This document shows, piece after piece, positions 5,786-13,502 of a stretch of DNA of 33,754 bases (positions are counted from its first letter, which is position 1; each line of letters starts with the position of its first letter). The translations under genes were made by a program, and so were the position numbers. The notes under the pieces are model-generated. The model was given only the letters and a program-made list of their open reading frames with translations. It had not been told where the DNA came from and did no database searches. The stretch is from a virus, in IMG/VR virus record IMGVR_UViG_3300029952_000088, positions 1 through 33,754 of that record; one strand, given 5' to 3'.

Positions 5786-7501
5786 ATGGACGAACTCCCG
5801 ATTGCACCGCACGCAGGCCCGATGGGTCGCGCGGCCGGGATCATGTTCATCACGCCCGATGGGGAGACGCTGCTCCTGCGTCGTGGCGATGGCGGCGATT
5901 TCCCGCGCACGTTCGGATTCCCGGGCGGCCATCTCGAAGAGGGTGAAGATGACGAACAAGCCGCTCGACGAGAAACGCTGGAGGAAACTGGCTACGCCTA
6001 CGAAGGCCCCCTCACGCGCCTTTGCAGCGATCCGCAGTTCACTACTTTCGTTGCCAGAGACGTGGAAAAGTTTGAGGTCACGATCTGCGACGAAAGTACC
6101 GGATTCGCCTGGTGCAAGCCCGACCAAGCGCCGAGTCCGCTCCACCCCGGCTGTGAGCGAGCATTCCGAATCGCTGCCGCTGAAACTGAACTCGATGTTG
6201 CCCGACTGATTCGCGACGGCGACCTGCCCAGCCCTCAGGTCTTCCGTAACTCGATGCTGTTCGCACTGAGAATCACGGGCACCGGCCATGCATACCGATC
6301 CAGCGCTGAAGAACATGTCTGGCGTGACCCCTCCATTGTCCTGACCCCTGAATTTCTGGAGCGCTGTAACGGCCTGTTCGTGACGGCGCGCCATCCGGTC
6401 AAGGACACGATTGATACTGAGACTTTCTCGCAATCGGTCATCGGCGCGATCATGCTGCCCTATATCCAGGGCGAAGACATGATGGGTATCGCGCGCATTA
6501 TTGACCTGCATGCGGGCGCCGCCATGGGCCGGGTAGGCGCGAAATGGAGTACGTCGCCAGGCGTCGTATTTGCGAAATCGAGCGGCAATGTTAAAGTCTC
6601 GCTCAACGATGATAAACCCCTCCTAATCGAGGGCAATCCAGTGCTGATCGACCATCTCGCAATCTGCGATTTGGGAGTTTGGGACAAGGAAGGCCCCCCG
6701 GAGGGGGTGCAAGTTGACCAACCAATCGAGGTGAATATGGCAGGCGAAACGAGCGGCGAAACCAAGGTGGATTCCACCATCCCTTCGCTCAATGACGTCA
6801 TGCAGGCGGTGAAGGCGATTGCCGAAGGGCAAGGCAAGATTCACGCGCGCATGGATGCGTTCGAGAAGGACAAGCCGGCTGAGCCGCTGGAGACCGCTGC
6901 CGACAAGGCCAAGAAGGACGCCGAGGCGAAGGCCGAGGAAGAGAAGAAGGCGGACAAGGCGAAGAAGGACGCGGACGAGGCGATGATGGCCGACAAGGCC
7001 AAAAAGGACGCAGCCGAGGAAGCCGCCAAGAAGGACGCCTTCGAGAAGGAAGAGCAGGCCAAGAAGGATGCTGCGCTGGCCGCTCGCTGCGATGCTGACG
7101 AGACCGCCTACGCCGATGCCCAGGCCCGCGCCGATGGCGTGTACGCGATGTTCGGCAAGTCGGCTCCGCGCCGCATGGACGGCGAAAAGCTGATGGACTA
7201 CCGCCGCCGCCTCGCGCGACCGCATCAGACGCACAGCGCGGCCTACAAGGACGCCAAGCTGGACACCGTCACCGATGCCGCGGTGTTCAAGGCCGTCGAG
7301 GACGCGATCTACCACGACGCAGCCGCCGCATCCCGTACCCCGGGCGTTTACGGCGCCGGTCAACTGATCGCGATGACCTCGCGTGACGCCGCTGGCCGCA
7401 CGATCACCAAGTTCGGCGGCGACGTGGAGGCCTTCCTCGGCGACTTCAAGATTCCCGAGCAGCGCGTGACCGAGTTCCACACCCCGCAAGCCCGCCGCTA
7501 A
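5786..7501 (+). CDS. Nudix hydrolase - DUF2213 prohead protease - scaffold fusion
   Basis: A 571-residue three-part protein. Residues 1-145 are a Nudix domain with an intact box at 48-70 (GHLEEGEDDEQAARRETLEE then TGY), matching Gx5Ex7REUxEExGU; such domains cleave nucleoside diphosphate-linked compounds. About 150-315 is a DUF2213-like capsid assembly protease, with LFVTARHPVKDTIDTETF and DHLAICDLGVWDKEGPP. From 318 the protein is extremely Lys/Ala/Asp/Glu-rich (about 365-440, repeated DKAKKDA), a coiled-coil scaffold-like region, then a C-terminal part likely contacting the capsid protein. Protease and scaffold fusion is common upstream of capsid genes; the Nudix head is unusual. The substrate of the Nudix part and the protease catalytic residues cannot be stated from the sequence. 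Confidence 0.8.
   Translation: MDELPIAPHAGPMGRAAGIMFITPDGETLLLRRGDGGDFPRTFGFPGGHLEEGEDDEQAARRETLEETGYAYEGPLTRLCSDPQFTTFVARDVEKFEVTICDESTGFAWCKPDQAPSPLHPGCERAFRIAAAETELDVARLIRDGDLPSPQVFRNSMLFALRITGTGHAYRSSAEEHVWRDPSIVLTPEFLERCNGLFVTARHPVKDTIDTETFSQSVIGAIMLPYIQGEDMMGIARIIDLHAGAAMGRVGAKWSTSPGVVFAKSSGNVKVSLNDDKPLLIEGNPVLIDHLAICDLGVWDKEGPPEGVQVDQPIEVNMAGETSGETKVDSTIPSLNDVMQAVKAIAEGQGKIHARMDAFEKDKPAEPLETAADKAKKDAEAKAEEEKKADKAKKDADEAMMADKAKKDAAEEAAKKDAFEKEEQAKKDAALAARCDADETAYADAQARADGVYAMFGKSAPRRMDGEKLMDYRRRLARPHQTHSAAYKDAKLDTVTDAAVFKAVEDAIYHDAAAASRTPGVYGAGQLIAMTSRDAAGRTITKFGGDVEAFLGDFKIPEQRVTEFHTPQARR
6728..6739 (+). promoter_or_regulatory. Internal ribosome-binding site and start for scaffold
   Basis: GAGGTG at 6728-6733 lies just before an in-frame ATG at 6737-6739 inside the fusion gene. 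A GC hairpin (CCCCC-CGGA-GGGGG) lies about 30 nt upstream at 6694-6707. The ATG falls exactly where the protease-like domain ends and the coiled-coil begins, which makes a true internal start plausible. Confidence 0.5.
6737..7501 (+). CDS. Scaffold protein from internal start (nested, in frame)
   Basis: If translation starts at ATG 6737 (MAGETSGETKVDS), a separate 254-residue scaffold is made in addition to the full-length fusion. This is the arrangement of lambda C/Nu3, where the protease and scaffold share a C-terminus. The protein is highly charged, with repeats of DKAKKDA and EEKKADKAKKDADE and no Cys except one in AARCDADE, typical of coiled-coil scaffolds that are removed during maturation. 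The C-terminal 100 residues (AVFKAVEDAIYHDAAAASRT onwards) may form the capsid-binding end. The claim rests on the ribosome-binding site and domain boundary and not on protein data. Confidence 0.45.
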   Translation: MAGETSGETKVDSTIPSLNDVMQAVKAIAEGQGKIHARMDAFEKDKPAEPLETAADKAKKDAEAKAEEEKKADKAKKDADEAMMADKAKKDAAEEAAKKDAFEKEEQAKKDAALAARCDADETAYADAQARADGVYAMFGKSAPRRMDGEKLMDYRRRLARPHQTHSAAYKDAKLDTVTDAAVFKAVEDAIYHDAAAASRTPGVYGAGQLIAMTSRDAAGRTITKFGGDVEAFLGDFKIPEQRVTEFHTPQARR

Positions 7502-7513
7502 GGAGAGACATCA

Positions 7514-8125
7514 GTGTCCAATATCTCGATTGCCCCGTTCGCGACGACCAACGCCGCGGGCCTGTTCAACGTCAACAGCGCAGGCTTCACGCAGGGTGAC
7601 GCGCAAGACGATCCGGCGGTGAAGTTCAAGCTGGCGGGTGGCGTTCTGCTGGCTTCGGCCTCGGCGCCGATGTGGGGTGGCATTCCCATTACGGAGCTGA
7701 TCCCTGCCGCCGTGACCACGCCGGGTTCCGATGTGCTCGGCCCCACCGTCCAGCTTGCTACCGCGCTGGCGAATGTGACCGGTATCTGCGTGTTCAACCA
7801 GGCTTTCCACGGCGTCACCTCGCCGCAAAGTCCGGTTCCGCTGTACGCCCCTGGTTCGTCGGTCAACTTCTACCGCACCGGCTCCGGCGCGCGCATCCCG
7901 TTGCGCCTGAACCCTGCTCTGGTGTCCATCGACGGCTCCATCATCTCGACGCAGCTCAGCTGGGACTTCACGAACCAGTGGCTGACGACCTACGACGGCA
8001 CGAACGCTTTCCCGGTCAAGGTGCTGAAGGTGAGCGCCACGGGCAACAAGACGGTTTCGTACAACTCTGGCACCGGCCTCGCAACGTACCTCACGACCGA
8101 AGTCGTGGCGCTCTGCCTGCTCTGA
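7514..8125 (+). CDS. Capsid cement/decoration-type structural protein
   Basis: A 203-residue beta-rich protein with a GTG start and a strong AAGGAGAGA ribosome-binding site at 7500-7508 overlapping the previous stop. It has no membrane segment or signal. The composition (Gly, Ser, Thr, Val, Ala; FKLAGGVLLASASAPMWGG; SSVNFYRTGSGARIPLRL) is that of a virion surface protein. Its place between scaffold and major capsid genes is where DUF2184-capsid phages keep a decoration or cement protein. I cannot prove capsid binding from the sequence. Confidence 0.55.
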   Translation: MSNISIAPFATTNAAGLFNVNSAGFTQGDAQDDPAVKFKLAGGVLLASASAPMWGGIPITELIPAAVTTPGSDVLGPTVQLATALANVTGICVFNQAFHGVTSPQSPVPLYAPGSSVNFYRTGSGARIPLRLNPALVSIDGSIISTQLSWDFTNQWLTTYDGTNAFPVKVLKVSATGNKTVSYNSGTGLATYLTTEVVALCLL

Positions 8126-8157
8126 TCGACTGACGCACAGGAACATAAGGAAAAACC

Positions 8158-9183
8158 ATGAGCGGTTTCGCACCCTCCTACGTACTGGTTCACCCGAGCC
8201 ACATGATGCCCGAGATCATCATGCAGTACAGCATGGCGTCCGGCGCATTCGACATGCTGGCAACCCGCAATCCGATGGCTCGCCTCGGCGAGGGCGATCT
8301 CGTCGTCTACGCCAAGAAGATGCAGCTCACCACGCAGGTCTCGGCCAACCAATCGACGGCCAACCAGCTTCCGAGCGCCACGGTGATCCCGTCGATGATC
8401 TCGACGCCGACCTACCGGCTCCAGACGCGCTCGCAGTACGACGGCTTCGACCAGTCGGCCGCATCGAACTGGGGCTACGCCCTGCCTGAAGCCATGCGCT
8501 TGGCTGCCCGCCAGGGCATCGCCCAGCAGCTCCGCAATGCGCTGCTGTACGGCTACAACCCGGCGAACGGCGAGGGCATGCTGAACACGGCCGGCGCCAC
8601 CACGCTGAACCTCGGTTCGGACACGAACGGCAACACCGGCTACAGCACCTGGGACAGCGGCCAGCTCGCGCAATTCCTGCTGAACATGATCGGCGCGCTG
8701 AAGACCAAGACCCTGTTGATCGGGACGCCCCTGCGTTTGGTCTTCACGGCCCCGCAGCGGTTCATCTCGCAGATCAGCTACGGCGGCGTCGTCAGCCTTA
8801 CGCAGTTCCAGCGCATCGGCGCTGGCGTCGAGACGGTGGCCGGCATGGTCGAGACGGTTGCCAAGTGGGCCGGCGGCGACGATATCGTCTTCATGGCGGA
8901 CGACACGCTGATCGGCCAGGGCGCGGGCGGCACGGACGCAATCCTGCTGAATGCCCCGGAGCTGAAGATCCCGCGCGCCAAGTCGCAGATCAACACGAAC
9001 GACTTCGCCACGCTGACGCCGAATCAGCAAGCCACCGCGCTGATGCTGATCGATGTCCCGGCTCCGACCGAGATCCCGACGCCCATCGCGGACGGCGGCA
9101 TCACCACGCTGTACACCCTGCGCTCTTCGAGCGGCTGGGGCATCCGCCCCGAGGCCCTGACGATCCTCAGCGCCGGCTTCTGA
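8158..9183 (+). CDS. Major capsid protein (DUF2184-like)
   Basis: A 341-residue protein with the strongest ribosome-binding site of the region (ATAAGGAAA, 8145-8153). It follows the protease/scaffold and decoration genes and is closed by a hairpin terminator, as expected of the most abundant virion protein. Features resembling the DUF2184 capsid family are the N-terminal FAPSYVLVHPSHMMPEIIMQ, the central STPTYRLQTRSQYDGFDQSA, RLAARQGIAQQLRNALLYGY and the C-terminal SGWGIRPEALTILSAGF. It should form the HK97-fold hexamers and pentamers of the shell. No N-terminal delta domain is visible, consistent with a separate scaffold. Family name is from memory; the capsid role is well supported by context. 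Confidence 0.8.
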   Translation: MSGFAPSYVLVHPSHMMPEIIMQYSMASGAFDMLATRNPMARLGEGDLVVYAKKMQLTTQVSANQSTANQLPSATVIPSMISTPTYRLQTRSQYDGFDQSAASNWGYALPEAMRLAARQGIAQQLRNALLYGYNPANGEGMLNTAGATTLNLGSDTNGNTGYSTWDSGQLAQFLLNMIGALKTKTLLIGTPLRLVFTAPQRFISQISYGGVVSLTQFQRIGAGVETVAGMVETVAKWAGGDDIVFMADDTLIGQGAGGTDAILLNAPELKIPRAKSQINTNDFATLTPNQQATALMLIDVPAPTEIPTPIADGGITTLYTLRSSSGWGIRPEALTILSAGF

Positions 9184-9217
9184 GTTCTGGTTGTCTCCGC
9201 GCTCCTGACACGAGCTT

Positions 9218-9247
9218 GCCCTCGGCCAAAAGCCGGGGGCTTTTTCA
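9218..9247 (+). terminator. Rho-independent terminator after major capsid gene
   Basis: A 9-bp GC stem (9218-9226 with 9232-9240, one G-T wobble) closes on the loop CAAAA and is followed by TTTTTCATTT. It lies 35 nt after the capsid stop and probably reduces read-through into the neck genes. Confidence 0.75.
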
Positions 9248-9256
9248 TTTATGGCG

Positions 9257-9265
9257 TGATACGAT
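9257..9265 (+). promoter_or_regulatory. Extended -10 promoter before the neck genes
   Basis: TGA-TACGAT at 9257-9265 forms an extended -10 box just after the capsid terminator and 37 nt before the next ATG. No clear -35 is present; the extended -10 could compensate. It would restart transcription for the neck genes. Confidence 0.35.
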
Positions 9266-9301
9266 TTGTGGGCCAATAAACCCCCAACATCGGGAACCGA
9301 A

Positions 9302-9805
9302 ATGCCTGCTCTGTACATTGCCAATTGCTCCAAGATGGAGCATCTGTTTTGCTTCTCCCTCAAGGGGGCAGCTCGCCCGTTCGCGCTTCCGATCAAGGCT
9401 GGCGGCCAGATCAAGCTGGACTACGAAGATAGCGATTTGCAGCAGGTCATTGACCAGCACGAGCAGTATGGTTTCCGTGACGTAAACCAAATCGGAAAGG
9501 GTTTCGGAGGCCTGTGCTATCGGCATGTCATGCCGATCAATGTCGAGGCCATCGAGGCCGGAATCACGCAGACCGAGCAAGACCAGATTGACCGCGCGCT
9601 GGAGGTGCGAAAGCTCACTGCCGCGGCGACGGATCACGTCATGCAGGAAGAGGCTCAGAAGCTCGGCGCCACGCAGACGGGAACGACGGAAATCGAGGTG
9701 ATCGAAGAAACGCGCGGTGTGGGCGACTCGAAGACCGGCAAGTTCAACGAGACGATCGAAGTCGCAAAACAAGGCGTGAAACTGCGCCGCAATCGAGGCG
9801 CCTGA
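9302..9805 (+). CDS. Structural/neck-region protein, 167 aa
   Basis: Start placed at ATG 9302 (MPALYIANCSKMEHLFCFSL), the first ATG in a frame that opens at a TTG at 9266; a GGGAA about 7 nt upstream may serve as a weak ribosome-binding site. The N-terminal half looks folded and beta-containing (AARPFALPIKAGGQIKLDYE); the C-terminal half is helical, charged and Gln/Thr/Glu-rich. It lies between the major capsid gene and the connectors, where head-completion proteins are encoded, and is close to the next gene (1-nt gap). I recognise it only as a conserved-looking phage structural-region protein. Confidence 0.55.
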   Translation: MPALYIANCSKMEHLFCFSLKGAARPFALPIKAGGQIKLDYEDSDLQQVIDQHEQYGFRDVNQIGKGFGGLCYRHVMPINVEAIEAGITQTEQDQIDRALEVRKLTAAATDHVMQEEAQKLGATQTGTTEIEVIEETRGVGDSKTGKFNETIEVAKQGVKLRRNRGA

Positions 9806-9806
9806 C

Positions 9807-10262
9807 ATGCCGGACACTGCGCCCACTCTTGCCGGCCTGATCGCATTCGGCCGAGGCGCGCCGGCGATTCCAACCGAGGCACTCCCTGACGACAGCCCGG
9901 ACTGGCAGACGGCGCTGACGTTCGCGCAAGAGTGGGTGCCGTGCATCCTGAATCAGCTCTCGCCCACGATGTACACCGCCTGCGTATACAACTGGTCGAT
10001 TTCCAGCATCGTGCAATGGGCGACTGACCAGCCGGGGCAGACGTACTTCGCGACCCTTCAGGGTATCGATGGGTTCAAGACCGCCAATTTCGTGCCTGGC
10101 GTCGTCACCACAACGTCGGACGAGTCCACGTCCACGGGTCTGACCATCGGTGACGCGTTGTCGAATCTGAGTCTGATCGACCTGCAGCGGGTCAAAGATC
10201 CATACGGGCGGGCCGCGCTCGCCATGATGGCTGCGCTCGGCACCGTCTGGGGACTTAGCTGA
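9807..10262 (+). CDS. Head-tail connector candidate, 151 aa
   Basis: A soluble protein with a Trp-containing helical middle (LNQLSPTMYTACVYNWSISS, then IVQWATDQPGQTYF) and C-terminal helix LAMMAALGTVWGLS. It starts one base after the previous stop and ends on a TGATG overlap with the next gene. By position (after capsid, before sheath) and size it could be the adaptor binding the portal. No specific family motif is seen. Confidence 0.5.
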   Translation: MPDTAPTLAGLIAFGRGAPAIPTEALPDDSPDWQTALTFAQEWVPCILNQLSPTMYTACVYNWSISSIVQWATDQPGQTYFATLQGIDGFKTANFVPGVVTTTSDESTSTGLTIGDALSNLSLIDLQRVKDPYGRAALAMMAALGTVWGLS

Positions 10263-10771
10263 TGCCGACCTTAAATGTGGGTGTTGTTGATTTGCCCCAT
10301 GGTGACGATGGCCTGACGACGGGAGATCTCGCCGAAATCCTGGAGGCGAAGTACGACCTGTTTCGAGGCTTCGTCGAGGACAACCTCGACAAGATCGCCG
10401 ATCAAATGGCAGATGCGCTCGATGGGGCGCTGAACAACATGCTCAATGGCGCCGCCGTGCCGGAGAACCCGTATGCCGAAGCCATGGAGTGGGTGGGCGC
10501 CAGGTTCCGCGAGTTCATCAATTCGGGTGAGGTGGAACGCCTAGGCCTCATCGGCGTGCCCACTGAGGCTGCGCTGAAGGGCGTGAACCATCGCCTGAAG
10601 ATCAAGAGGGGGGGGCGACGGCAGTCGTTCGTAGACACCGGATTGCTCGTGGCCTCGTTCATTGCCTGGATGGACTTCGACGGCAAGGACTATGGGCAAG
10701 GCCCCCAGGCGAACACTGCCCAAGGCAAGACCATCGAAGGAATCCAGAACGACCTGAAGGCGGCTGACTGA
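10262..10771 (+). CDS. Neck/tail-completion protein, 169 aa
   Basis: The N-terminus is acidic and helical (LAEILEAKYDLFRGFVEDNL, DKIADQMADALDGALNNM), and the C-terminus carries RQSFVDTGLLVASFIAWMDF, the type of 'FVDTGLL' signature I associate with head-tail joining proteins of the HK97 gp10/neck class. TGATG and TGATGG overlaps couple it to both neighbours. No membrane segment is inferred from the short hydrophobic run. Function inferred mainly from order and this motif. Confidence 0.55.
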   Translation: MPTLNVGVVDLPHGDDGLTTGDLAEILEAKYDLFRGFVEDNLDKIADQMADALDGALNNMLNGAAVPENPYAEAMEWVGARFREFINSGEVERLGLIGVPTEAALKGVNHRLKIKRGGRRQSFVDTGLLVASFIAWMDFDGKDYGQGPQANTAQGKTIEGIQNDLKAAD

Positions 10772-11718
10772 TGGCCTCGCTCGCTTCGGCCGCAAGTTCA
10801 TCCAGCGCCGGCAAGGCTGCCGTTCTGGCGGCTGGCGTTGACCAGATTTCTGAGCAGCAGCAATTCACGTTCACGCTGTACAAGCGCCTGATCTTGCCGG
10901 CGGACGGATACGTTTTCCATTGCCTCGCCAGCGCGATCTCACCGCCCATTACGGACAAGTCGCTCACGTTCACGGCGCCGGGCAGCCTGCATCTATCCCA
11001 GCGCGTCGAGCAGAACCCGGACAGCACCATCGCCCGGCAAACCGTGATCTTCACGGCCGAGCAGCAGATCATCGAATTCTCCGATATGGCGGATACCGAG
11101 CTGTATTTCATGACGCTGCCGAACGGGTCGCTTGCGGCCTTTTCGTCGCAGAACATGCGATATGACACGTCCGGCCTATGGCATTACGCTGGCGTGGCTG
11201 TGCTGCCCTATGAGGCCAGCCAGATCATTGCCTCGGCTGCTGATGTGACGACAGGCGGCACCATTGTCTCGAACTCGCTGCCGATCTGGCTGGCGATGTC
11301 CACGGGGCCTCTGCCGGTCTATCCGGCCGACTTGTCGCCGATGAACCTGACGCCGCCGTACATCACGGCCGACATCCAGAACACGCAGGCGATGACGATG
11401 GCGCCGCTGTACGACTCCACCAGCGGCCAGCAGCAGCTATGCCGCGAAACAGTCGTCTTCACATTGTGGGGTTGCCGGAACGTGGATGCCCTGAATTTCC
11501 AAAAGGCGATCCTCGACAACTCGATGCCGGACGACGCAGCCTACGGGACGATGACGCCGCTCGTCCCGGTTGATCTGAAGAAGACGCAGCCGGAATTCGC
11601 GATCCTGGCGCAAGCCAAATCCATGACCGTGGACGTGAACTACCTTCAGGGCGTCACTCGCAATATTGCGCGCCAGCTCATCGAGTCAGCGTTCATTACC
11701 GTCACCGTGGGTGATTGA
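10771..11718 (+). CDS. Tail-connector/virion structural protein, 315 aa
   Basis: A Ser/Thr/Ala-rich beta-type protein beginning with a low-complexity MASLASAASSSSAGKAAVLA. It has no signal peptide, membrane segment or enzymatic motif. The C-terminus has a mixed ALAQAKSMTVDVNYLQGVTR segment. It is coupled to the preceding neck gene by TGATGG and is the last gene before a promoter-bearing gap. The location suggests a tail terminator or connector, but the size is larger than usual terminators, so the role is left open. Confidence 0.45.
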   Translation: MASLASAASSSSAGKAAVLAAGVDQISEQQQFTFTLYKRLILPADGYVFHCLASAISPPITDKSLTFTAPGSLHLSQRVEQNPDSTIARQTVIFTAEQQIIEFSDMADTELYFMTLPNGSLAAFSSQNMRYDTSGLWHYAGVAVLPYEASQIIASAADVTTGGTIVSNSLPIWLAMSTGPLPVYPADLSPMNLTPPYITADIQNTQAMTMAPLYDSTSGQQQLCRETVVFTLWGCRNVDALNFQKAILDNSMPDDAAYGTMTPLVPVDLKKTQPEFAILAQAKSMTVDVNYLQGVTRNIARQLIESAFITVTVGD

Positions 11719-11719
11719 A

Positions 11720-11748
11720 TTGCCGCGCAGCCCTGCGCGCTCTAGAAT
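11720..11748 (+). promoter_or_regulatory. Sigma-70-type promoter for the sheath/tube unit
   Basis: TTGCCG (11720-11725) and TAGAAT (11743-11748) are separated by exactly 17 nt. This is the best matching -35/-10 pair in the window. A short GC inverted repeat lies in the spacer (GCGC...GCGC). The expected transcript start is near 11755, ahead of an AAAGGAT ribosome-binding site before ATG 11786. Confidence 0.5.
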
Positions 11749-11785
11749 GCCCTACACCCGAAGCAAGACTTCAAAAGGATAGACC

Positions 11786-12166
11786 ATGCCCCAAGGCAAT
11801 CAAGGCGTAAACCCCGGCAGCCGCCCGACTTCCTCGGCGTACTCCGCGTTCAAAAGCGCACCACAGGTGCAAGACGTGGTCGGCGCCACCATGGTTGGCA
11901 AGGGCACGCTGTCCGCGCTGAACAAGACCGTGACGGCGGGCGTTCTCGTCAAGGCAACCCCGGGCCGAATCTGCAAAGTCATCGTGAATACGGCGGCCAG
12001 CACGGCGGGCGGCGTCTATGACAGCAACGTCGCTGGCATCGCCGTTGGAACGCTGATCTTCGCCATCCCGCAGACGGTCGGTATCTATGATGTCGATTTC
12101 CCCTGCGAGACCGCCATTTCGCTTGTCGTCGGCACGGCCGGCGTGGTGTCCCTGAGCTACCAATAA
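11786..12166 (+). CDS. Small beta-rich virion protein, 126 aa
   Basis: It has its own promoter and AAAGGAT ribosome-binding site. The sequence is a beta-rich fold with VKATPGRICKVIVNTAASTA and IPQTVGIYDVDFPCETAISL, the pattern of small phage coat/decoration proteins that appear next to structural genes. It is 17 nt ahead of the sheath gene and therefore likely made in quantity. It could decorate the head or bind the tail; the sequence does not decide which. Confidence 0.5.
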   Translation: MPQGNQGVNPGSRPTSSAYSAFKSAPQVQDVVGATMVGKGTLSALNKTVTAGVLVKATPGRICKVIVNTAASTAGGVYDSNVAGIAVGTLIFAIPQTVGIYDVDFPCETAISLVVGTAGVVSLSYQ

Positions 12167-12182
12167 GCGAGGGGCCTAGCCC

Positions 12183-13493
12183 ATGAGTAACGCAATCGTT
12201 GACTGCGAAGTATTTGAGGAAGTCGCTCCGACGCCAAGCCTGCTGATGCAGACTGGCGCGCTCGTCTCCCAGGGTGGAACCACGCTGACGGCGGGGACGT
12301 ATTCGTTTCTGACGCAGTTGGCTGACCTGACGGCCATCACGAAGTCGCCAATCACGATCACTTCGATTGTTTGGGCTTCCAATGTCGTGACTGTTGTCAC
12401 GGCCGCGGCACACGGCATTCCGTCCGGCGATACCGTTCAGGGTGTCATCTCAGGTTCCGTCCCGAGTGGCTACGACGGAACGTTCCCTTGCACCTATGTG
12501 TCGAGTACGAGCTTCACGTATCCGCTGGCCTCGAATCCAGGCACTGAGACGACTGCGGGATTTTTCGAGCTGAACGCCGTGCCCGAGCTGACGGCCATGG
12601 GGAACACGTTCTTCGGCCAGGGGGCCGTGCAGGGCGTGTACGTCTACGAACTAGGCCCCGGCACGCCGGCCCAGGGTGTCGCGCTTCTGTCCACGTACAT
12701 TGCGAGCCCGACACTGCGGTTCTATCGCTATCTGTGTCCCATGGAGTGGGACACCGAGCCCACTGCGGTGACGCTGGCGAAGCAGTACGAAAGCACGACC
12801 TCGAAGGTCTACTTCCACCAGACGACCACGCTCGCGACCTACTCGACCTGGACGACGCTGCCAATCAAGTCGATGTATCTCACGATGCAGAGCCCGAGCG
12901 CGCCGAGCGCCGAGTTCAGCGCGGCGGCAGATTTCTACCAGATGCTTGCCACGTCGCCTGGCCCGGTGTCTCTGGTGGCGCCGCTGTCGTTCCGCTACGT
13001 GTCCGGCGTGACCCCGTACAGCGCACTGACCGGGCCGCAGATTACCGCAGCTACCACGGCCGGCCTGAATTGGATTGGCACGGGTGCCGAGGGCGGGATC
13101 AGCAACACGCTGATCATCAACGGCCAGTATGGCGACCTGAACCCGTTCAACTATTGGTACAGCGTCGATTGGGCACAAGTCCAGTGCGACCTGAATCTGT
13201 CGAACTACATCATCAACGGATCGAACAGCCCGACGAATCCGGTGTACTTCGATCAGCCGGGCATCAATGGCGGCCAGAAGGTTCTGCAGCAAACGATCAA
13301 TAACGGCATCGCGTTCGGCATGATCAACGCGGGCGCGACGGTCACTGCGGTTCCGTTCTCGACCTACGTGGCCGCCAATCCGGGCGACTACAGCATTGGT
13401 CGATATGCCGGCTACGCCGTCACCATCGTGCCGAAGCGCGGGTTCAAGAAGATCGTGTTTTACATCACGGCCTCGAATCTGCCGACGGCATAA
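12183..13493 (+). CDS. Tail sheath protein (DUF3383-like) with inserted domain
   Basis: The contractile sheath surrounds the tail tube and drives injection. The 436-residue protein precedes the tube gene, the standard order. C-terminal features typical of sheath/DUF3383 proteins are LNPFNYWYSVDWAQVQCDLN, SNYIINGSNSPTNPVYFDQP and the final PKRGFKKIVFYITASNLP. Between residues about 57 and 127 is an inserted beta module (ITSIVWASNVVTVVTAAAHG, SGDTVQGVISGSVPSGYDGT) resembling a repeat found in many phage surface proteins, so it probably faces outward. A GAGGGG ribosome-binding site precedes the ATG. Sheath identity is from context and C-terminal pattern; it makes the virion a myovirus. Confidence 0.72.
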   Translation: MSNAIVDCEVFEEVAPTPSLLMQTGALVSQGGTTLTAGTYSFLTQLADLTAITKSPITITSIVWASNVVTVVTAAAHGIPSGDTVQGVISGSVPSGYDGTFPCTYVSSTSFTYPLASNPGTETTAGFFELNAVPELTAMGNTFFGQGAVQGVYVYELGPGTPAQGVALLSTYIASPTLRFYRYLCPMEWDTEPTAVTLAKQYESTTSKVYFHQTTTLATYSTWTTLPIKSMYLTMQSPSAPSAEFSAAADFYQMLATSPGPVSLVAPLSFRYVSGVTPYSALTGPQITAATTAGLNWIGTGAEGGISNTLIINGQYGDLNPFNYWYSVDWAQVQCDLNLSNYIINGSNSPTNPVYFDQPGINGGQKVLQQTINNGIAFGMINAGATVTAVPFSTYVAANPGDYSIGRYAGYAVTIVPKRGFKKIVFYITASNLPTA

Positions 13494-13502
13494 GGAATCG
13501 AA

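Noticed and set aside
7990-9414. Long 474-codon minus-strand frame opposite the capsid gene
   Set aside because: Arg/Ala/Gly-rich shadow of the high-GC capsid gene; opposite to all neighbouring transcription and without a ribosome-binding site.
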